A stretch of 55,146 bases of DNA, taken from the NCBI RefSeq assembly GCF_948948975.1, contig NZ_CARBVX010000014.1, forward strand, positions 1 through 55,146. The letters run 5' to 3'. The notes below the pieces were generated by a model. The model was not told where the DNA came from, made no database searches, and was given only the letters and a program-made list of their open reading frames with translations. This stretch comes from an uncultured Lactobacillus sp. Lineage in GTDB: Bacteria; Bacillota; Bacilli; Lactobacillales; Lactobacillaceae. Position 1 is the first letter of the stretch; the number at the start of each line of letters is the position of its first letter. Positions 33,807-43,740 of this stretch are shown one piece after another. Position numbers and translations under genes: made by a program.

Positions 33807-36341
33807 TTAGTCAACAGCTTTAGCAATTGCAGTATTAACAGCAGCCTGTTCTTTCTTAACTAAGTTAACTTTAGTTTCAATTACCTTAGTATCCATCTTA
33901 ATTTCACGAGTTAAGCCTGGAGTATTGATCTTTGGTTCAAAGAAGTCTTTGAATTGATTCAATCTTTCTTCAGTATGGAAAATATTTGCAGTTACAGTAA
34001 TAAAGGTTGCAAATTCCATATCTCCACCTACAGTTGCTTCAAGCCATGGCCATTCTAATCTAATCCAGTTCCAAGCTTGTTCTTGACCAAATGGATTAGC
34101 TAAAACATTACGGTACCATGCACGTAAGTCTTGTGGCTTAATAATTTCAGAATTTTCAAAGTCATCAACAATTGCATCAATGATTTCAGGCATTTTAGTT
34201 GAAGTGATACCGGCACATAAGTCTTGCTTCAAACTTGCGTCAGAAGTTTCTTGATACTTCTTAAGAAGTTTATCAAATAGAGTCATGTTACCAAAGTTCT
34301 TAACTTCGTTAACCAAAACAGCACTTCTAATATCAGCTGAAATACCTTCTAGATTATCAGAATTTTCTGAATAAATAGTATGTAGACCATTAATTGTCTC
34401 ATCATTATCAGCATATAGGGAAGCTGCAACAACATATGGTCTAGTTAAGTTATCGTCATTAGATTCACCAGCTTTTGGAAGTAATCCTAGACGCTTAACT
34501 TGTTTTTCAGAAAGTAAATTATAAAGCTTCTTTAGGTCTTTTTCTTCCTTAGAATCTGGAGTTACAAAATTACGTAAAGTAGTCATAATTCTGTATAAAG
34601 CATTGTTTACAATTGGTGAAGTAGAATCTGCAAACTTAGGAAGAAGTGGAACAATGTCTGCATAAGACATTTGACCGCCTTCAGCTAATAATCTGAAGTC
34701 TTGTAATAATTGTAATTTATCAACCGCATCTAATTCATCAATGTGGCTCAAAATATCATCAAGTAAGGTCTTATCATATTTAACAATGAAGTCTGAATTG
34801 TTGCCTACATTTAAACGGAATGGAACACCGTTGTCAGCAATTAAATCAGCATAGTCACCAACAACTAATTTTTCATCCTTCATAATCTTTGGAACAGCGG
34901 CATAGTTTGAATTTAGTGGAATTTGCCACTTACGTCCTACTTCCTTACCTTCACCGATAAAGAATTGTTTTTGGGTTAAAACTAACTTACCATCTTCAAC
35001 TTTTGCGTTTACTACTGGGTAACCTGGTTGTTCAAGCCAAGAATGCATAATCGCACCAATGTCTAAGCCACTTGCTTCTCCAAGAGCCTTCCATAAGTCA
35101 TCCCCAGTTGCATTGCCATATTTATGAGCAGCAAAGTAGTTCTTCAAGCCTTCACGAAGAGCTTCATCTCCAAGTAAGGCACGAACCATTACTAACATTC
35201 TTGATCCCTTTGCATAAACAATAGCTGAGTCAAATAAGGCATCAATTTCAGCTGGATCATTAACCATAACATGAACAGATTGAACACCGTCTGTTGCATC
35301 CCTTTGGAGAGCTGCTGGAACTTCTGAAGTTTGGAACATTTCCCAAATTTTCCAATTTGGTTCTAAGGCATCAATAGCCACATATTCCATCATATTAGCA
35401 AAACTTTCGTTAAGCCATAGATTATCCCACCACTTCATAGTTACTAAGTCTCCAAACCATTGGTGAGCTAATTCATGGGCAATAACTGTAGCAACTAATT
35501 GCTTCATTTCTAATGAAGTATTGTCAGGATCAAGTAATAAGTATGCTTCACGATAAGTTACACAACCCCAGTTTTCCATCGCACCAGCTGAAAAGTCGGG
35601 AAGTGCTACTTGATATGAATGCTCTAATGGATATGGAGTTTCATAGAAATCTTCAAAGAATTCAATTGAACGCTTTGCAATGTCTAAGGCAAAATCTAAT
35701 TCTTTTGCTTGGTGAGCTCTTGTAGCAAAAACACCAATTTCAACGCCAGATTTTGTCTTAGTCAATTTTCTTTGCATATCACCGAAGACAAAAGCAACCA
35801 AATAACTAGACATACGTAGAGTTGGTTTAAAGTAGTGAACACCATCTTTAAGCTTCTCTTCTGGTTGGTTAGAAATAATACTTTCACCGGGTTTTTCATC
35901 AAACTTAATTGCAAGTGCAAAAGTAGCTTTTGCTTCTGGTTCATCAACACATGGGAAGGCTTGACGAGCAAAGGTGGTTTCAAATTGTGTACCAATTAAT
36001 TGCTTCTTTTCACCATCAACTTCGTAGTAAGAAGGATAAATTCCCATCATTGTATCAGTCAACTTACCTTCGAAGTCAACTTCAATTTTCATCTTACCTA
36101 CTTTTCCAGCTTCAATATTAATTACTTCATCTTTATCGTTGTAATTAAAATCAGCCTTCTTTTGATCTACTCTAACAGAGGTAATCTTTAAGTACTTTTG
36201 ATTTAGTTTAACTAATTCTTCTTGTGCTTCACCGATTACAACAGTCTTACCATGAAATCTCTTCTTTTCACGACTAATATCTAAATAGATATCATAATGT
36301 TCCGGATGGAAAGTTTCATAAAAGCGTTTAACTTCTGCCAT
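33807..36341 (-). CDS. pepN: Aminopeptidase N (M1, lysyl aminopeptidase)
   Basis: Main general aminopeptidase of lactic acid bacteria, cytosolic, zinc-dependent. 844 aa as usual for the family. The substrate-anchoring GAMEN motif lies upstream of the zinc site H289-E-L-A-H293, with the third ligand E312 in NLWLNESFA. A long C-terminal helical domain follows (about 520-844). It has an AGGTC-like ribosome site and is a single gene. Open frames antisense to it near 35.5-36.2 kb are shadows. Confidence 0.97.
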   Translation of the reverse strand: MAEVKRFYETFHPEHYDIYLDISREKKRFHGKTVVIGEAQEELVKLNQKYLKITSVRVDQKKADFNYNDKDEVINIEAGKVGKMKIEVDFEGKLTDTMMGIYPSYYEVDGEKKQLIGTQFETTFARQAFPCVDEPEAKATFALAIKFDEKPGESIISNQPEEKLKDGVHYFKPTLRMSSYLVAFVFGDMQRKLTKTKSGVEIGVFATRAHQAKELDFALDIAKRSIEFFEDFYETPYPLEHSYQVALPDFSAGAMENWGCVTYREAYLLLDPDNTSLEMKQLVATVIAHELAHQWFGDLVTMKWWDNLWLNESFANMMEYVAIDALEPNWKIWEMFQTSEVPAALQRDATDGVQSVHVMVNDPAEIDALFDSAIVYAKGSRMLVMVRALLGDEALREGLKNYFAAHKYGNATGDDLWKALGEASGLDIGAIMHSWLEQPGYPVVNAKVEDGKLVLTQKQFFIGEGKEVGRKWQIPLNSNYAAVPKIMKDEKLVVGDYADLIADNGVPFRLNVGNNSDFIVKYDKTLLDDILSHIDELDAVDKLQLLQDFRLLAEGGQMSYADIVPLLPKFADSTSPIVNNALYRIMTTLRNFVTPDSKEEKDLKKLYNLLSEKQVKRLGLLPKAGESNDDNLTRPYVVAASLYADNDETINGLHTIYSENSDNLEGISADIRSAVLVNEVKNFGNMTLFDKLLKKYQETSDASLKQDLCAGITSTKMPEIIDAIVDDFENSEIIKPQDLRAWYRNVLANPFGQEQAWNWIRLEWPWLEATVGGDMEFATFITVTANIFHTEERLNQFKDFFEPKINTPGLTREIKMDTKVIETKVNLVKKEQAAVNTAIAKAVD

Positions 36342-36490
36342 ATTTGGACCTCCAATATTTTAACTTCTCAACTATTTATTATAAGAAATTAAAATCCTAC
36401 TTACCAGTTTTTGAATTAAAAACAATTTAGTTCTCTTTATTAAAATCTAAATAATAAATAACACATATAATTCATTTCAGGAGAAAAGTT

Positions 36491-37462
36491 GTGAAAAACG
36501 TCTATAAGCTTCTAGTTGCACTTATATTAGCCATAAACGCAGTTTTCATTTATACTCATACAGTTAATTTTGATCAGCCAACTTTTGCTTCAATAGGTTC
36601 TACTGGCGGAGAATCAAGAAGAAGGCATCATTCTTTTTCGGGAGGCGAAGAATCAAGAAATCATCATTCTTCTTCAAGTACTGGTCACAGATGGCACCGT
36701 TCCTATTCTCCCTTTACTTTTACTAGTCTACTAATAGCATTTATTCTAGTACCAGTATATGTCTTGTTTATGTTTCTCCTCTCTACTGTCTATAACCGTG
36801 TGGATTGCTTTTTAAGTAGATTTTTTCTAGCTTGTCATTTAAAGTATCAATACAATACTAAATATCTATTTAAGCTAGGTTTTCATACAACAAAGCATCG
36901 CACTTCAATAAGTGATCATATTTTTCCTCTATTCAATCCTAATATTAAATTAAGCAAATTTAGGTGGCATTTAAGTCTTCCTAAGCTCAACTACACGTCT
37001 AGTACAATTACTGGATTAGACGATAATTTGATCGAAGTTTATCGCCAAACCCATTATCTTTACAATCAAATTTTAAGAAATCGCTCTGTCAACCATTACT
37101 ATTCTCTTAGAGCTCTAAAGAAGTATTTGGATCACCGATTCTATAAAGCCCTGAAAAAGAAAATAAAGCTTAAAGTTTCTAAAAACACAATTGGTGAAAC
37201 CATTATCGAACAGGTAAAAATATCAAAATACGTCAAATTTGACAATGAGTTGATTCTTGCCCAACTAGATATCATTGGTCACGTTAAAAAAGTTCAGGTT
37301 AAGGAAAATTTTCAAAATAGCTTTATTCGTAATAAATGGACTGATTATGTAATTTTTGGAAAGAATAAATCTGGTCATTATCAAATTATTAACCTAGTTT
37401 ATGATCAGACTTCTTCTTCAAATAAAAATTCTCGAAAGAAATTTACTCAAAATAAAGTTTAA
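36491..37462 (+). CDS. Gly/Ser/His-rich membrane protein, Tim44-like architecture (copy 1)
   Basis: 323 aa, GTG start with AGGAGA upstream. An N-terminal signal or anchor (about 5-25) is followed by a low-complexity stretch rich in Gly, Ser, His and Arg (about 36-75), a membrane span (about 78-103) and a soluble C-terminal domain (about 120-305). That domain has the order of Tim44-like proteins: helix YRQTHYLYNQILR, basic region, then beta strands ending DYVIFGKNKSGHYQI. It is clearly paralogous to the next gene. Tim44-like proteins of Firmicutes have no proven role. Confidence 0.65.
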   Translation: MKNVYKLLVALILAINAVFIYTHTVNFDQPTFASIGSTGGESRRRHHSFSGGEESRNHHSSSSTGHRWHRSYSPFTFTSLLIAFILVPVYVLFMFLLSTVYNRVDCFLSRFFLACHLKYQYNTKYLFKLGFHTTKHRTSISDHIFPLFNPNIKLSKFRWHLSLPKLNYTSSTITGLDDNLIEVYRQTHYLYNQILRNRSVNHYYSLRALKKYLDHRFYKALKKKIKLKVSKNTIGETIIEQVKISKYVKFDNELILAQLDIIGHVKKVQVKENFQNSFIRNKWTDYVIFGKNKSGHYQIINLVYDQTSSSNKNSRKKFTQNKV

Positions 37463-37494
37463 AAAGTTTTAATTTGAAAAGGGGAAAAATATAC

Positions 37495-38451
37495 GTGAAA
37501 AAAATAATAAAAATTGGGATACTAGTTCTTCTTTTGTTTTCTGGAACTAATTTCATATCTAATCATACTGATCTGCCTAAAGTAACATATGCTTCTATGG
37601 GTTCTACTGGTGGAGGCGGATCTTCCGGCGGTGGAGGATCTTCATCGGGTGGCGGCAGCAGCTCGTCTTCTTCTAGTGGGCCGGATACTGATAGTCCTGG
37701 TCCACTTTCTCTCTACGTTTTTATTATCATTGGTGGCATATATTTATTAGTATCATTAGGAAACTTACTTAGCTATCAAAGAGATTATAATAAACTCGCT
37801 AAACATCTTTATAAAGACTATGATTCACTATTTTTAGTAAAGCTAGGCTCTGTTAGCTACAATCATGATTCTCCGGCCGATGTTGGATTAAAGCTATTTA
37901 GTCCTAACCTAACAATTAAAGAATTTCAATCTTTGTTAAATAGGTTACAGATAAAACTATCTTCGGATAACATAGATACACTGGATAAAAGTTTCATTGA
38001 TATTTATATTCGAGCTCAATATCTTTATAGTCAACTTCTAAGAGAAAAATATGTTAATAAAAATTATAAATTAGATAGCTTGAAACAGTATTTAGATGAT
38101 TCTTACTATAAAACTATGGTTAGAGAAATTAAATTTAAAGTTTCTCAAGGAACAATTGATGAAACCGTTGTTGACGAAGCCAAAATTTCAAAATATGCAA
38201 AACTAGATAAAAACTTAATTCTTGTTAAATTAGATGTCCGTGGTCAAGATAAAGAAATTCAGTTTAACAAAGACTTTGAAGATAGTTTTTCTCGTAATAA
38301 ATGGAGTGATTATGTAATTTTTGGTAAAAATACTGATGACCAATATAAAATTTTGGCCTTAGTTTATGGTGAACATTTCCACTTAAATGGAACAGACTTT
38401 AATCATCAAGAAGGCTTAAATAAAGATACCTATAAAGAAAAGAAAATCTAA
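37495..38451 (+). CDS. Gly/Ser-rich membrane protein, Tim44-like architecture (copy 2)
   Basis: 318 aa, GTG start with AAGGGG upstream; a TTG seven codons earlier is rejected. Same plan as the previous gene: signal peptide (about 1-33), Gly/Ser repeat region (about 35-65), one membrane span near 72-92 and a C-terminal domain. Shared C-terminal stretches include ILVKLDVRG, DSFSRNKWSDYVIFGKN and the YLYSQLLR helix. The linker differs: here it has no His/Arg. Starts 32 bases after copy 1 and ends at a terminator, so the two form an operon. Confidence 0.65.
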   Translation: MKKIIKIGILVLLLFSGTNFISNHTDLPKVTYASMGSTGGGGSSGGGGSSSGGGSSSSSSSGPDTDSPGPLSLYVFIIIGGIYLLVSLGNLLSYQRDYNKLAKHLYKDYDSLFLVKLGSVSYNHDSPADVGLKLFSPNLTIKEFQSLLNRLQIKLSSDNIDTLDKSFIDIYIRAQYLYSQLLREKYVNKNYKLDSLKQYLDDSYYKTMVREIKFKVSQGTIDETVVDEAKISKYAKLDKNLILVKLDVRGQDKEIQFNKDFEDSFSRNKWSDYVIFGKNTDDQYKILALVYGEHFHLNGTDFNHQEGLNKDTYKEKKI

Positions 38452-38454
38452 TTA

Positions 38455-38482
38455 AGCGCTGCAATTTTTTGCAGCGTTTTTA
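38455..38482 (+). terminator. Terminator of the Gly-rich pair
   Basis: An 8-bp stem (CGCTGCAA with TTGCAGCG) followed by five T. Confidence 0.88.
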
Positions 38483-38555
38483 ATTCTTCTTTTATTCAAT
38501 TAAAACTAGTAAAATAAAAATTAAGAGAAAATGTAAAAAAGGAGTGTTCTATTAA

Positions 38556-40940
38556 ATGAAATATAATCAATATGGTTACCTAAAAACAAATTTCGACCAA
38601 ATGGTTAAAGAACTACAATCTATTAACTTCTTACCTAATGATTGGAAAGAAAATAGTTTTTCTGGCCTTTTAGCAACGCTAATTAAAAACTCCGTTGCCG
38701 AAGCCAAAACTTATGGTGCAAAAGAAGCTAAATTAGCAGAGTTTGCAGTTAGTGATCATAAAAATTTAAAAGATTTTTTAGCTGAAAATCCTAATTCAAT
38801 TTCACGTAACCAATTTTATAATATTGCTTTGCAATTACTCGGCTATCATGTTGGCTATGACTATGACTTAAATGATCCACTAGCACGAATGAGGTCTAAT
38901 GCCCTTCCTTATACTGATCAAGAAGAAATTGATCGTAATGAATTAGTTAAAGTTTTCTACCGCCTACTTAACACTCGAGCTAAAAATGGCCAAACTTTCA
39001 TTGATAATATGGCTGGTAAAGGTTACTTCACCCAGTTTTATGGTAATAATAAATTTATGTACTTTAATGGTAAGTCACTCCCAGTTTTTGATATGAGTAA
39101 GGTTATTCGTGAAGTGGTTTATGTTGAAAGTGATCTTGATACTGATGAAGATGGCAAACCTGATTTACTTCAAGTCACTGTCTTTCGTCCTTATCAATCA
39201 AACAACTTTAAGTTCCCTGCTCTCTATACAGCAGATCCATACTTCGGAGGAATTATTGCTAATGAAAAGCGAAACCACAATGTAGATATCAATCTAGAAG
39301 ATGCTACTAAGAGCCCTTACCCTAAGTATGAGGCAATGCCTAAGGCTAAAGCTCAAAAGCCAGCTAGTGAAGATCAAGCTGCTACAGAAGGAGCAGTACA
39401 CAAAGCAGCCTATTCGCTAAATGAATACTTATTAGCACGTGGATTTGCCAATGTTTATGCTGGTGCAATTGGGACACGTGGTTCCGACGGTTTAAGAATT
39501 ACTGGCGCACCAGAAGAAACTGAAAGTGCTAAAGAAATCATTGAATGGCTTCATGGTGACCGAATTGCATATACTGACAGAACTAGAAAACATGAAACAA
39601 AGGCTTCATGGTGTAATGGAAATATCGGAATGACTGGTCGTTCATACCTTGGCACTCTTCAAATTGCAATTGCTACTACAGGGGTAAAAGGACTTAAAAC
39701 TGTAGTTTCTGAAGCTGCAATTTCTTCTTGGTATGATTACTACCGCGAACATGGCTTAGTCATTGCTCCAGAAGCTTGCCAAGGGGAAGACTTAGATATG
39801 CTGGCTGAAACTTGCCAGTCTAATCTTTGGGATGCAGGTGACTATCTAAAAATCAAACCTAAATATGATGCAATGCAAAAGCGTCTTTTAGAAAAATCAG
39901 ACCGTGAAACTGGCCAATATTCTGACTTTTGGGAGGCTAGAAATTATCGTCACCACACTGATAATATTAAATGTTCTTGGATTTCAGTTCATGGTCTTAA
40001 TGACTGGAATGTTAAGCCTAAGAATGTTTATAAAATTTGGCAAAAAGTTTCTAAATTACCAATCGCACATAAACTATTCTTACACCAAGGTCCTCACTAC
40101 AACATGAATAACCTTCTTTCCATTGACTTTTCGGATTTAATGAACCTCTGGTTCTGTCATGAATTGTTAGGCATTAAAAATAATGCTTACAAACAATGGA
40201 AAGATGTAATGATTCAAGATAATTTACAACCAGATATCTGGCATGAAGAACCAACTTGGAATAATGAATTAGGTAAAAAAGAAATTTACTTCCCAGATAA
40301 GAGTGGCAGCCTCTTAAAAGATGGCGGAGAAGACAATGATAAAGTTTCATTTACCGACCAAGGCGGAAAGATCTTTAAAGAAGCTAAGATTTCTGAAGAA
40401 AAATGGCAGTACGACTTCATTTCCGGAGAAGAAAAATGGCTTGATCAACAATTGCGCTTTGTAACTGACGAATTCATTCATACCGTTACAGTGGTTGGTC
40501 GTCCTAAGATTAAAATGAGTGTCTCTACATCTCTTCCTAAAGGACAAATTTCTGTAGCTCTAGTTGATTTAGGTACTAGAAAACGTCTCACTCCAATTCC
40601 TAAGTCATTTAATGATCAAATTCAAGAATTGGGCTATCGTTTCGGGACTGAAGTAATGAAGGAATTCGTTCCTGATAAAGAAACTAAGGCTAAATTAATT
40701 ACTAAAGGTCATATGAATGTTCAAAACTATGCAGATATGAAACATGCAGAAAAAGTTGAACCTGGTAAATTCTATGACTTGGAGTTTGAATTGCAGCCTA
40801 CCTTCTATCGCTTGCCAGCGGGTGCACGATTAGGTTTAATTATTTACTCAACTGATCAAGGAATGACCAAGCGTCCACTAGAAGAAGAAACTTATACTAT
40901 TGATTTAGATAAGACACAATTGATTTTTCATGAGATGTAA
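38556..40940 (+). CDS. pepX: Xaa-Pro dipeptidyl-peptidase
   Basis: Serine peptidase S15 that removes X-Pro dipeptides, important for casein peptide use. 794 aa, typical for lactobacilli. The N-terminal helical domain (about 1-145) is specific for PepX. The nucleophile S363 sits in [10 protein letters not shown]; the triad should be completed by an Asp near [10 protein letters not shown] and the His in HQGPHYNM. The C-terminal part is a jelly-roll domain. AAGGAG lies upstream. No signal peptide, so cytosolic. Confidence 0.96.
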   Translation: MKYNQYGYLKTNFDQMVKELQSINFLPNDWKENSFSGLLATLIKNSVAEAKTYGAKEAKLAEFAVSDHKNLKDFLAENPNSISRNQFYNIALQLLGYHVGYDYDLNDPLARMRSNALPYTDQEEIDRNELVKVFYRLLNTRAKNGQTFIDNMAGKGYFTQFYGNNKFMYFNGKSLPVFDMSKVIREVVYVESDLDTDEDGKPDLLQVTVFRPYQSNNFKFPALYTADPYFGGIIANEKRNHNVDINLEDATKSPYPKYEAMPKAKAQKPASEDQAATEGAVHKAAYSLNEYLLARGFANVYAGAIGTRGSDGLRITGAPEETESAKEIIEWLHGDRIAYTDRTRKHETKASWCNGNIGMTGRSYLGTLQIAIATTGVKGLKTVVSEAAISSWYDYYREHGLVIAPEACQGEDLDMLAETCQSNLWDAGDYLKIKPKYDAMQKRLLEKSDRETGQYSDFWEARNYRHHTDNIKCSWISVHGLNDWNVKPKNVYKIWQKVSKLPIAHKLFLHQGPHYNMNNLLSIDFSDLMNLWFCHELLGIKNNAYKQWKDVMIQDNLQPDIWHEEPTWNNELGKKEIYFPDKSGSLLKDGGEDNDKVSFTDQGGKIFKEAKISEEKWQYDFISGEEKWLDQQLRFVTDEFIHTVTVVGRPKIKMSVSTSLPKGQISVALVDLGTRKRLTPIPKSFNDQIQELGYRFGTEVMKEFVPDKETKAKLITKGHMNVQNYADMKHAEKVEPGKFYDLEFELQPTFYRLPAGARLGLIIYSTDQGMTKRPLEEETYTIDLDKTQLIFHEM

Positions 40941-40992
40941 TGACTATTGATACTAATACTGAGCCTCCACTTAAAGAAAGGAGAGAGACAAT

Positions 40993-41034
40993 ATGGAAAC
41001 TTCAAGCTCAACAATGTATTGGATATTATTTTAA
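40993..41034 (+). CDS. Possible 13-residue micropeptide
   Basis: ATG preceded by AAAGGAGAG at good distance opens a frame for METSSSTMYWILF and a stop. The strong ribosome site 45 bases after pepX and the terminator that follows are the only support. It might be a degraded gene end. Confidence 0.25.
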   Translation: METSSSTMYWILF

Positions 41035-41061
41035 ATAATAATATTTTAAAATTTACAGTAT

Positions 41062-41105
41062 GCAAAAAGCAGCTAGTCTTCTAAAAAGAAAACTAACTGC
41101 TTTTA
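41062..41105. terminator. Terminator, copy A of a repeated hairpin
   Basis: Stem AAAAGCAG(C)TAGT with ACTAACTGCTTTT, usable in both directions, between pepX and the zinc-ribbon gene. Its sequence is almost identical to the hairpin at 43695-43740. Confidence 0.85.
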
Positions 41106-41147
41106 TTATTAGCTAATTTAATAACTCAAATTACTAACTAGTATTAA

Positions 41148-42035
41148 TTAGTTAAAAAACAGCTTTCCTATATTTCCTGCAATGGATTGAAACTGACTCA
41201 TTACTTGATTTTTAACAATTAACCAAGCTAGACCAACTGCAACTAATACAATAATTACATAAATAATTTCGCCCCAAAAATAATCTCGATTACTTTTTCC
41301 ATTTTCATGAATAGCAGCTGCTCCCGCTAGTAAAAATACAACTGCAACAAAGGTACATAAAATACTAATAACAGAAATTAAACCTTTATAATCAATAAAA
41401 CTAAGCAGGGAAAGAGCTAGCACAATAATTGCATTAATATTGCTTAATTGAACAATCTTATTTATATATTCAAAAAATGAAATATTGTAATTACTTTCGT
41501 ATATAAACTTATGAGCAAAATAGGAACCAATAACTATTCCTGCTCCTAAAATTAAAACAGCTAAAAATAAATCCATAGTAACAGCATGAAAAATGCTATT
41601 AAAATTATTTGAAAATTGTTCGTTGTTTGAAGAAAGATTTATACCTGAGAGTTGAACAATCATTTTCTTAATTCCAAAACCAGTTGCCCATGCAAAAAGT
41701 ATCATCTCTAATAATAAGGTGACAACTCCATACCATTTTTCACCTTTTTGACCTTTACTTGGAGTTTTCCAAGAACTTACGAACCAATTCCATAAGGAAT
41801 CTTTATCAAAATTTTTAACAGCTTCTGTAACTTTGGATATTGTTTGATTTTGCTGTCTTGTATTTGGTTCTGTTGTAGTTTTTTCTCCTACTTTTTGAGC
41901 TCCAACGTTTTTATTTTTTGCTTCTAGATCAACTTGATTACTTTCTGGAGAAACATTTCGGATATCAGTTCCACAAACAGTACAAAAATTTACATCATTT
42001 TCCATTTGAGAACCGCAATTTGGACATTTTTTCAT
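41148..42035 (-). CDS. Zinc-ribbon membrane protein
   Basis: 295 aa. The N-terminus is a zinc ribbon with two CxxC pairs (CPNCGSQ...FCTVCGTD, residues 4-25), then a Gln/Thr-rich linker and five or six membrane spans from about residue 100 to 285. The plan resembles Firmicutes zinc-ribbon/YIP1-like proteins. It lies 73 bases downstream of the TcaA-like gene, and both share the N-terminal zinc ribbon, so a common function at the membrane is likely but unknown. Confidence 0.75.
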   Translation of the reverse strand: MKKCPNCGSQMENDVNFCTVCGTDIRNVSPESNQVDLEAKNKNVGAQKVGEKTTTEPNTRQQNQTISKVTEAVKNFDKDSLWNWFVSSWKTPSKGQKGEKWYGVVTLLLEMILFAWATGFGIKKMIVQLSGINLSSNNEQFSNNFNSIFHAVTMDLFLAVLILGAGIVIGSYFAHKFIYESNYNISFFEYINKIVQLSNINAIIVLALSLLSFIDYKGLISVISILCTFVAVVFLLAGAAAIHENGKSNRDYFWGEIIYVIIVLVAVGLAWLIVKNQVMSQFQSIAGNIGKLFFN

Positions 42036-42108
42036 AATAACTCCACACTTTCTTAGTTTTTAATCTGATTTCCAAAATAATACATTATATTTTATGCATA
42101 TTACTTAT

Positions 42109-43539
42109 TTAGTCATCGTCACTACTTTCACTATCAGTTGTTGAAATTTTGCGATCTTTGACTAATTTTCCTGTTCCAATGTACTTAATCTTTGTTGCTG
42201 AATCATCTTGAGTCAAAAGAGCATCGGTATATCGCATCACTTGGAATCGTTTATAATCGTCATGTTCAAAAGTCCATGTTACTGTATATCTAATTTTTGA
42301 CAAATTGTTACTATATGGAACTATTGACTGAACGTTTACTTTCGATCCAATATTCGTTATATCATCTTGGTCTTTATAACTATCAATCATTTTCTTCATT
42401 TCTTGATAACTATCGTTACCAGCTCCATCAACAAATTGATCTTCATCGGGACTATCAAAAGCTGAGTCTAAAATACTCTCGGCCTCATCTTTACTTACTA
42501 ATCCCTTCCACTCTGGTTCAATGACATATTGTCCGTCTTTATAGCTGACAATATCGGTATTATTACCAGCGTAATCTAACTCTTGAGATAAATCTTTTAT
42601 TTTTTCTGATTGAATAGTTTTACCGTTAACTTCGTTCCGAACAAAAAGATTCATACTCTCTGTAATTGGGTATTCTTTTAATTGTAATCTCCCTTTATTA
42701 TCCAACGTTCCAATTTTTTTATTATTAATATATACAACACTATTTGGAAGACTATGAATTTCTAAAGTAGCTGTTTTAATATTTAAATTAATGCTGCTGT
42801 CAGACCAAATATCATTCTGTGATATAGTAGATAATTTTCTTCCTTGAACAGTTGAATTTATAGAAAAATTATACTTACCAGGTAAGATGGGCTGTAATTT
42901 CTTCACGTAATCATTACCACTACGATGAAGTTTACCTATACTTTCGTTATTCATCCTTACTACTGAATTTGAATGGTTCGTTCGCACAGTCGGTGTAAAG
43001 GATGGAACTCTAAGAGTATACTTAGGGAAAATCAAGAAATACCGTCCTGATTGAACAAAATTCACTCCATACATATCTGTCTGATGTTCAAATTGTAATA
43101 TTAAATTATTAGCAGCAGTTTTATGTTCATTGTAGTAGCTTTGAAGTGGTTTAACACTCTGATCGGTTATCTTAATATCTGGATCCGTAGAACTAATATA
43201 TTTTCCAGCATTTTTATCTGGATTCTTTATAGCTAATACAATTCTCCTTAGTTGATTACTTTCAGCATAGTAATTAGAGCCCCATATATAAAAGCCGCCA
43301 AAAAAGATTACAAGTATTCCTATAAAACTAAAAATTATTTTCTTTTTTTTACTTATTGGCTTTTTTTTCTTTTTTTGAACTTGAGCACGTGTTTCCTTAA
43401 CATGCTGCGATGTAGCATATGATGAAGAAATATTATTGGATGATGCATTACTTGACTTTTTTAGTTTATGGCCACAATTTGGACAAAAATCTACATCTTT
43501 TTTTATTTCTTTACCACAATTTGGACAAAATTTTTTCAT
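42109..43539 (-). CDS. TcaA-like zinc-ribbon membrane protein
   Basis: 476 aa. An N-terminal zinc ribbon (FCPNCGKE...FCPNCGHK, residues 4-25), a basic linker, one membrane span (about 67-86) and a large extracytoplasmic part made of repeated beta-rich modules (about 90-440), ending in an acidic Ser/Asp tail. This is the plan of TcaA of staphylococci, linked there to glycopeptide response. No link to antibiotics can be claimed here. The gene follows the two-component system but is separated from it by about 200 bases and a terminator. Confidence 0.8.
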   Translation of the reverse strand: MKKFCPNCGKEIKKDVDFCPNCGHKLKKSSNASSNNISSSYATSQHVKETRAQVQKKKKKPISKKKKIIFSFIGILVIFFGGFYIWGSNYYAESNQLRRIVLAIKNPDKNAGKYISSTDPDIKITDQSVKPLQSYYNEHKTAANNLILQFEHQTDMYGVNFVQSGRYFLIFPKYTLRVPSFTPTVRTNHSNSVVRMNNESIGKLHRSGNDYVKKLQPILPGKYNFSINSTVQGRKLSTISQNDIWSDSSINLNIKTATLEIHSLPNSVVYINNKKIGTLDNKGRLQLKEYPITESMNLFVRNEVNGKTIQSEKIKDLSQELDYAGNNTDIVSYKDGQYVIEPEWKGLVSKDEAESILDSAFDSPDEDQFVDGAGNDSYQEMKKMIDSYKDQDDITNIGSKVNVQSIVPYSNNLSKIRYTVTWTFEHDDYKRFQVMRYTDALLTQDDSATKIKYIGTGKLVKDRKISTTDSESSDDD

Positions 43540-43694
43540 GTCTTCCCCCTCTTAAAAATACTTAATCAAAGTAAACTTGATTATTCCCAATAGTATTTTT
43601 ACTAAAATTTAAAACATACTCTTCTAATAAAACATAAGAATAAAAAAATGTACATACTTTATCTGCATATTTACCACTCCTAAATTAAAAACTA

Positions 43695-43740
43695 CAAAAA
43701 AGCAGCTAGTCTTCAAAAAACGAAAACTAACTGCTTTTTC
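43695..43740 (-). terminator. Terminator of the relP-type operon, copy B of a repeated hairpin
   Basis: Stem AAAAAAGCAG(C)TAGT with ACTAACTGCTTTTT directly after the histidine kinase stop. Nearly the same 42 bases as 41062-41105. Confidence 0.88.

Noticed and set aside
35513..36191. Several open frames antisense to or shifted within pepN
   Set aside because: They come from codon bias of the real gene; none has a ribosome site or a recognisable protein.
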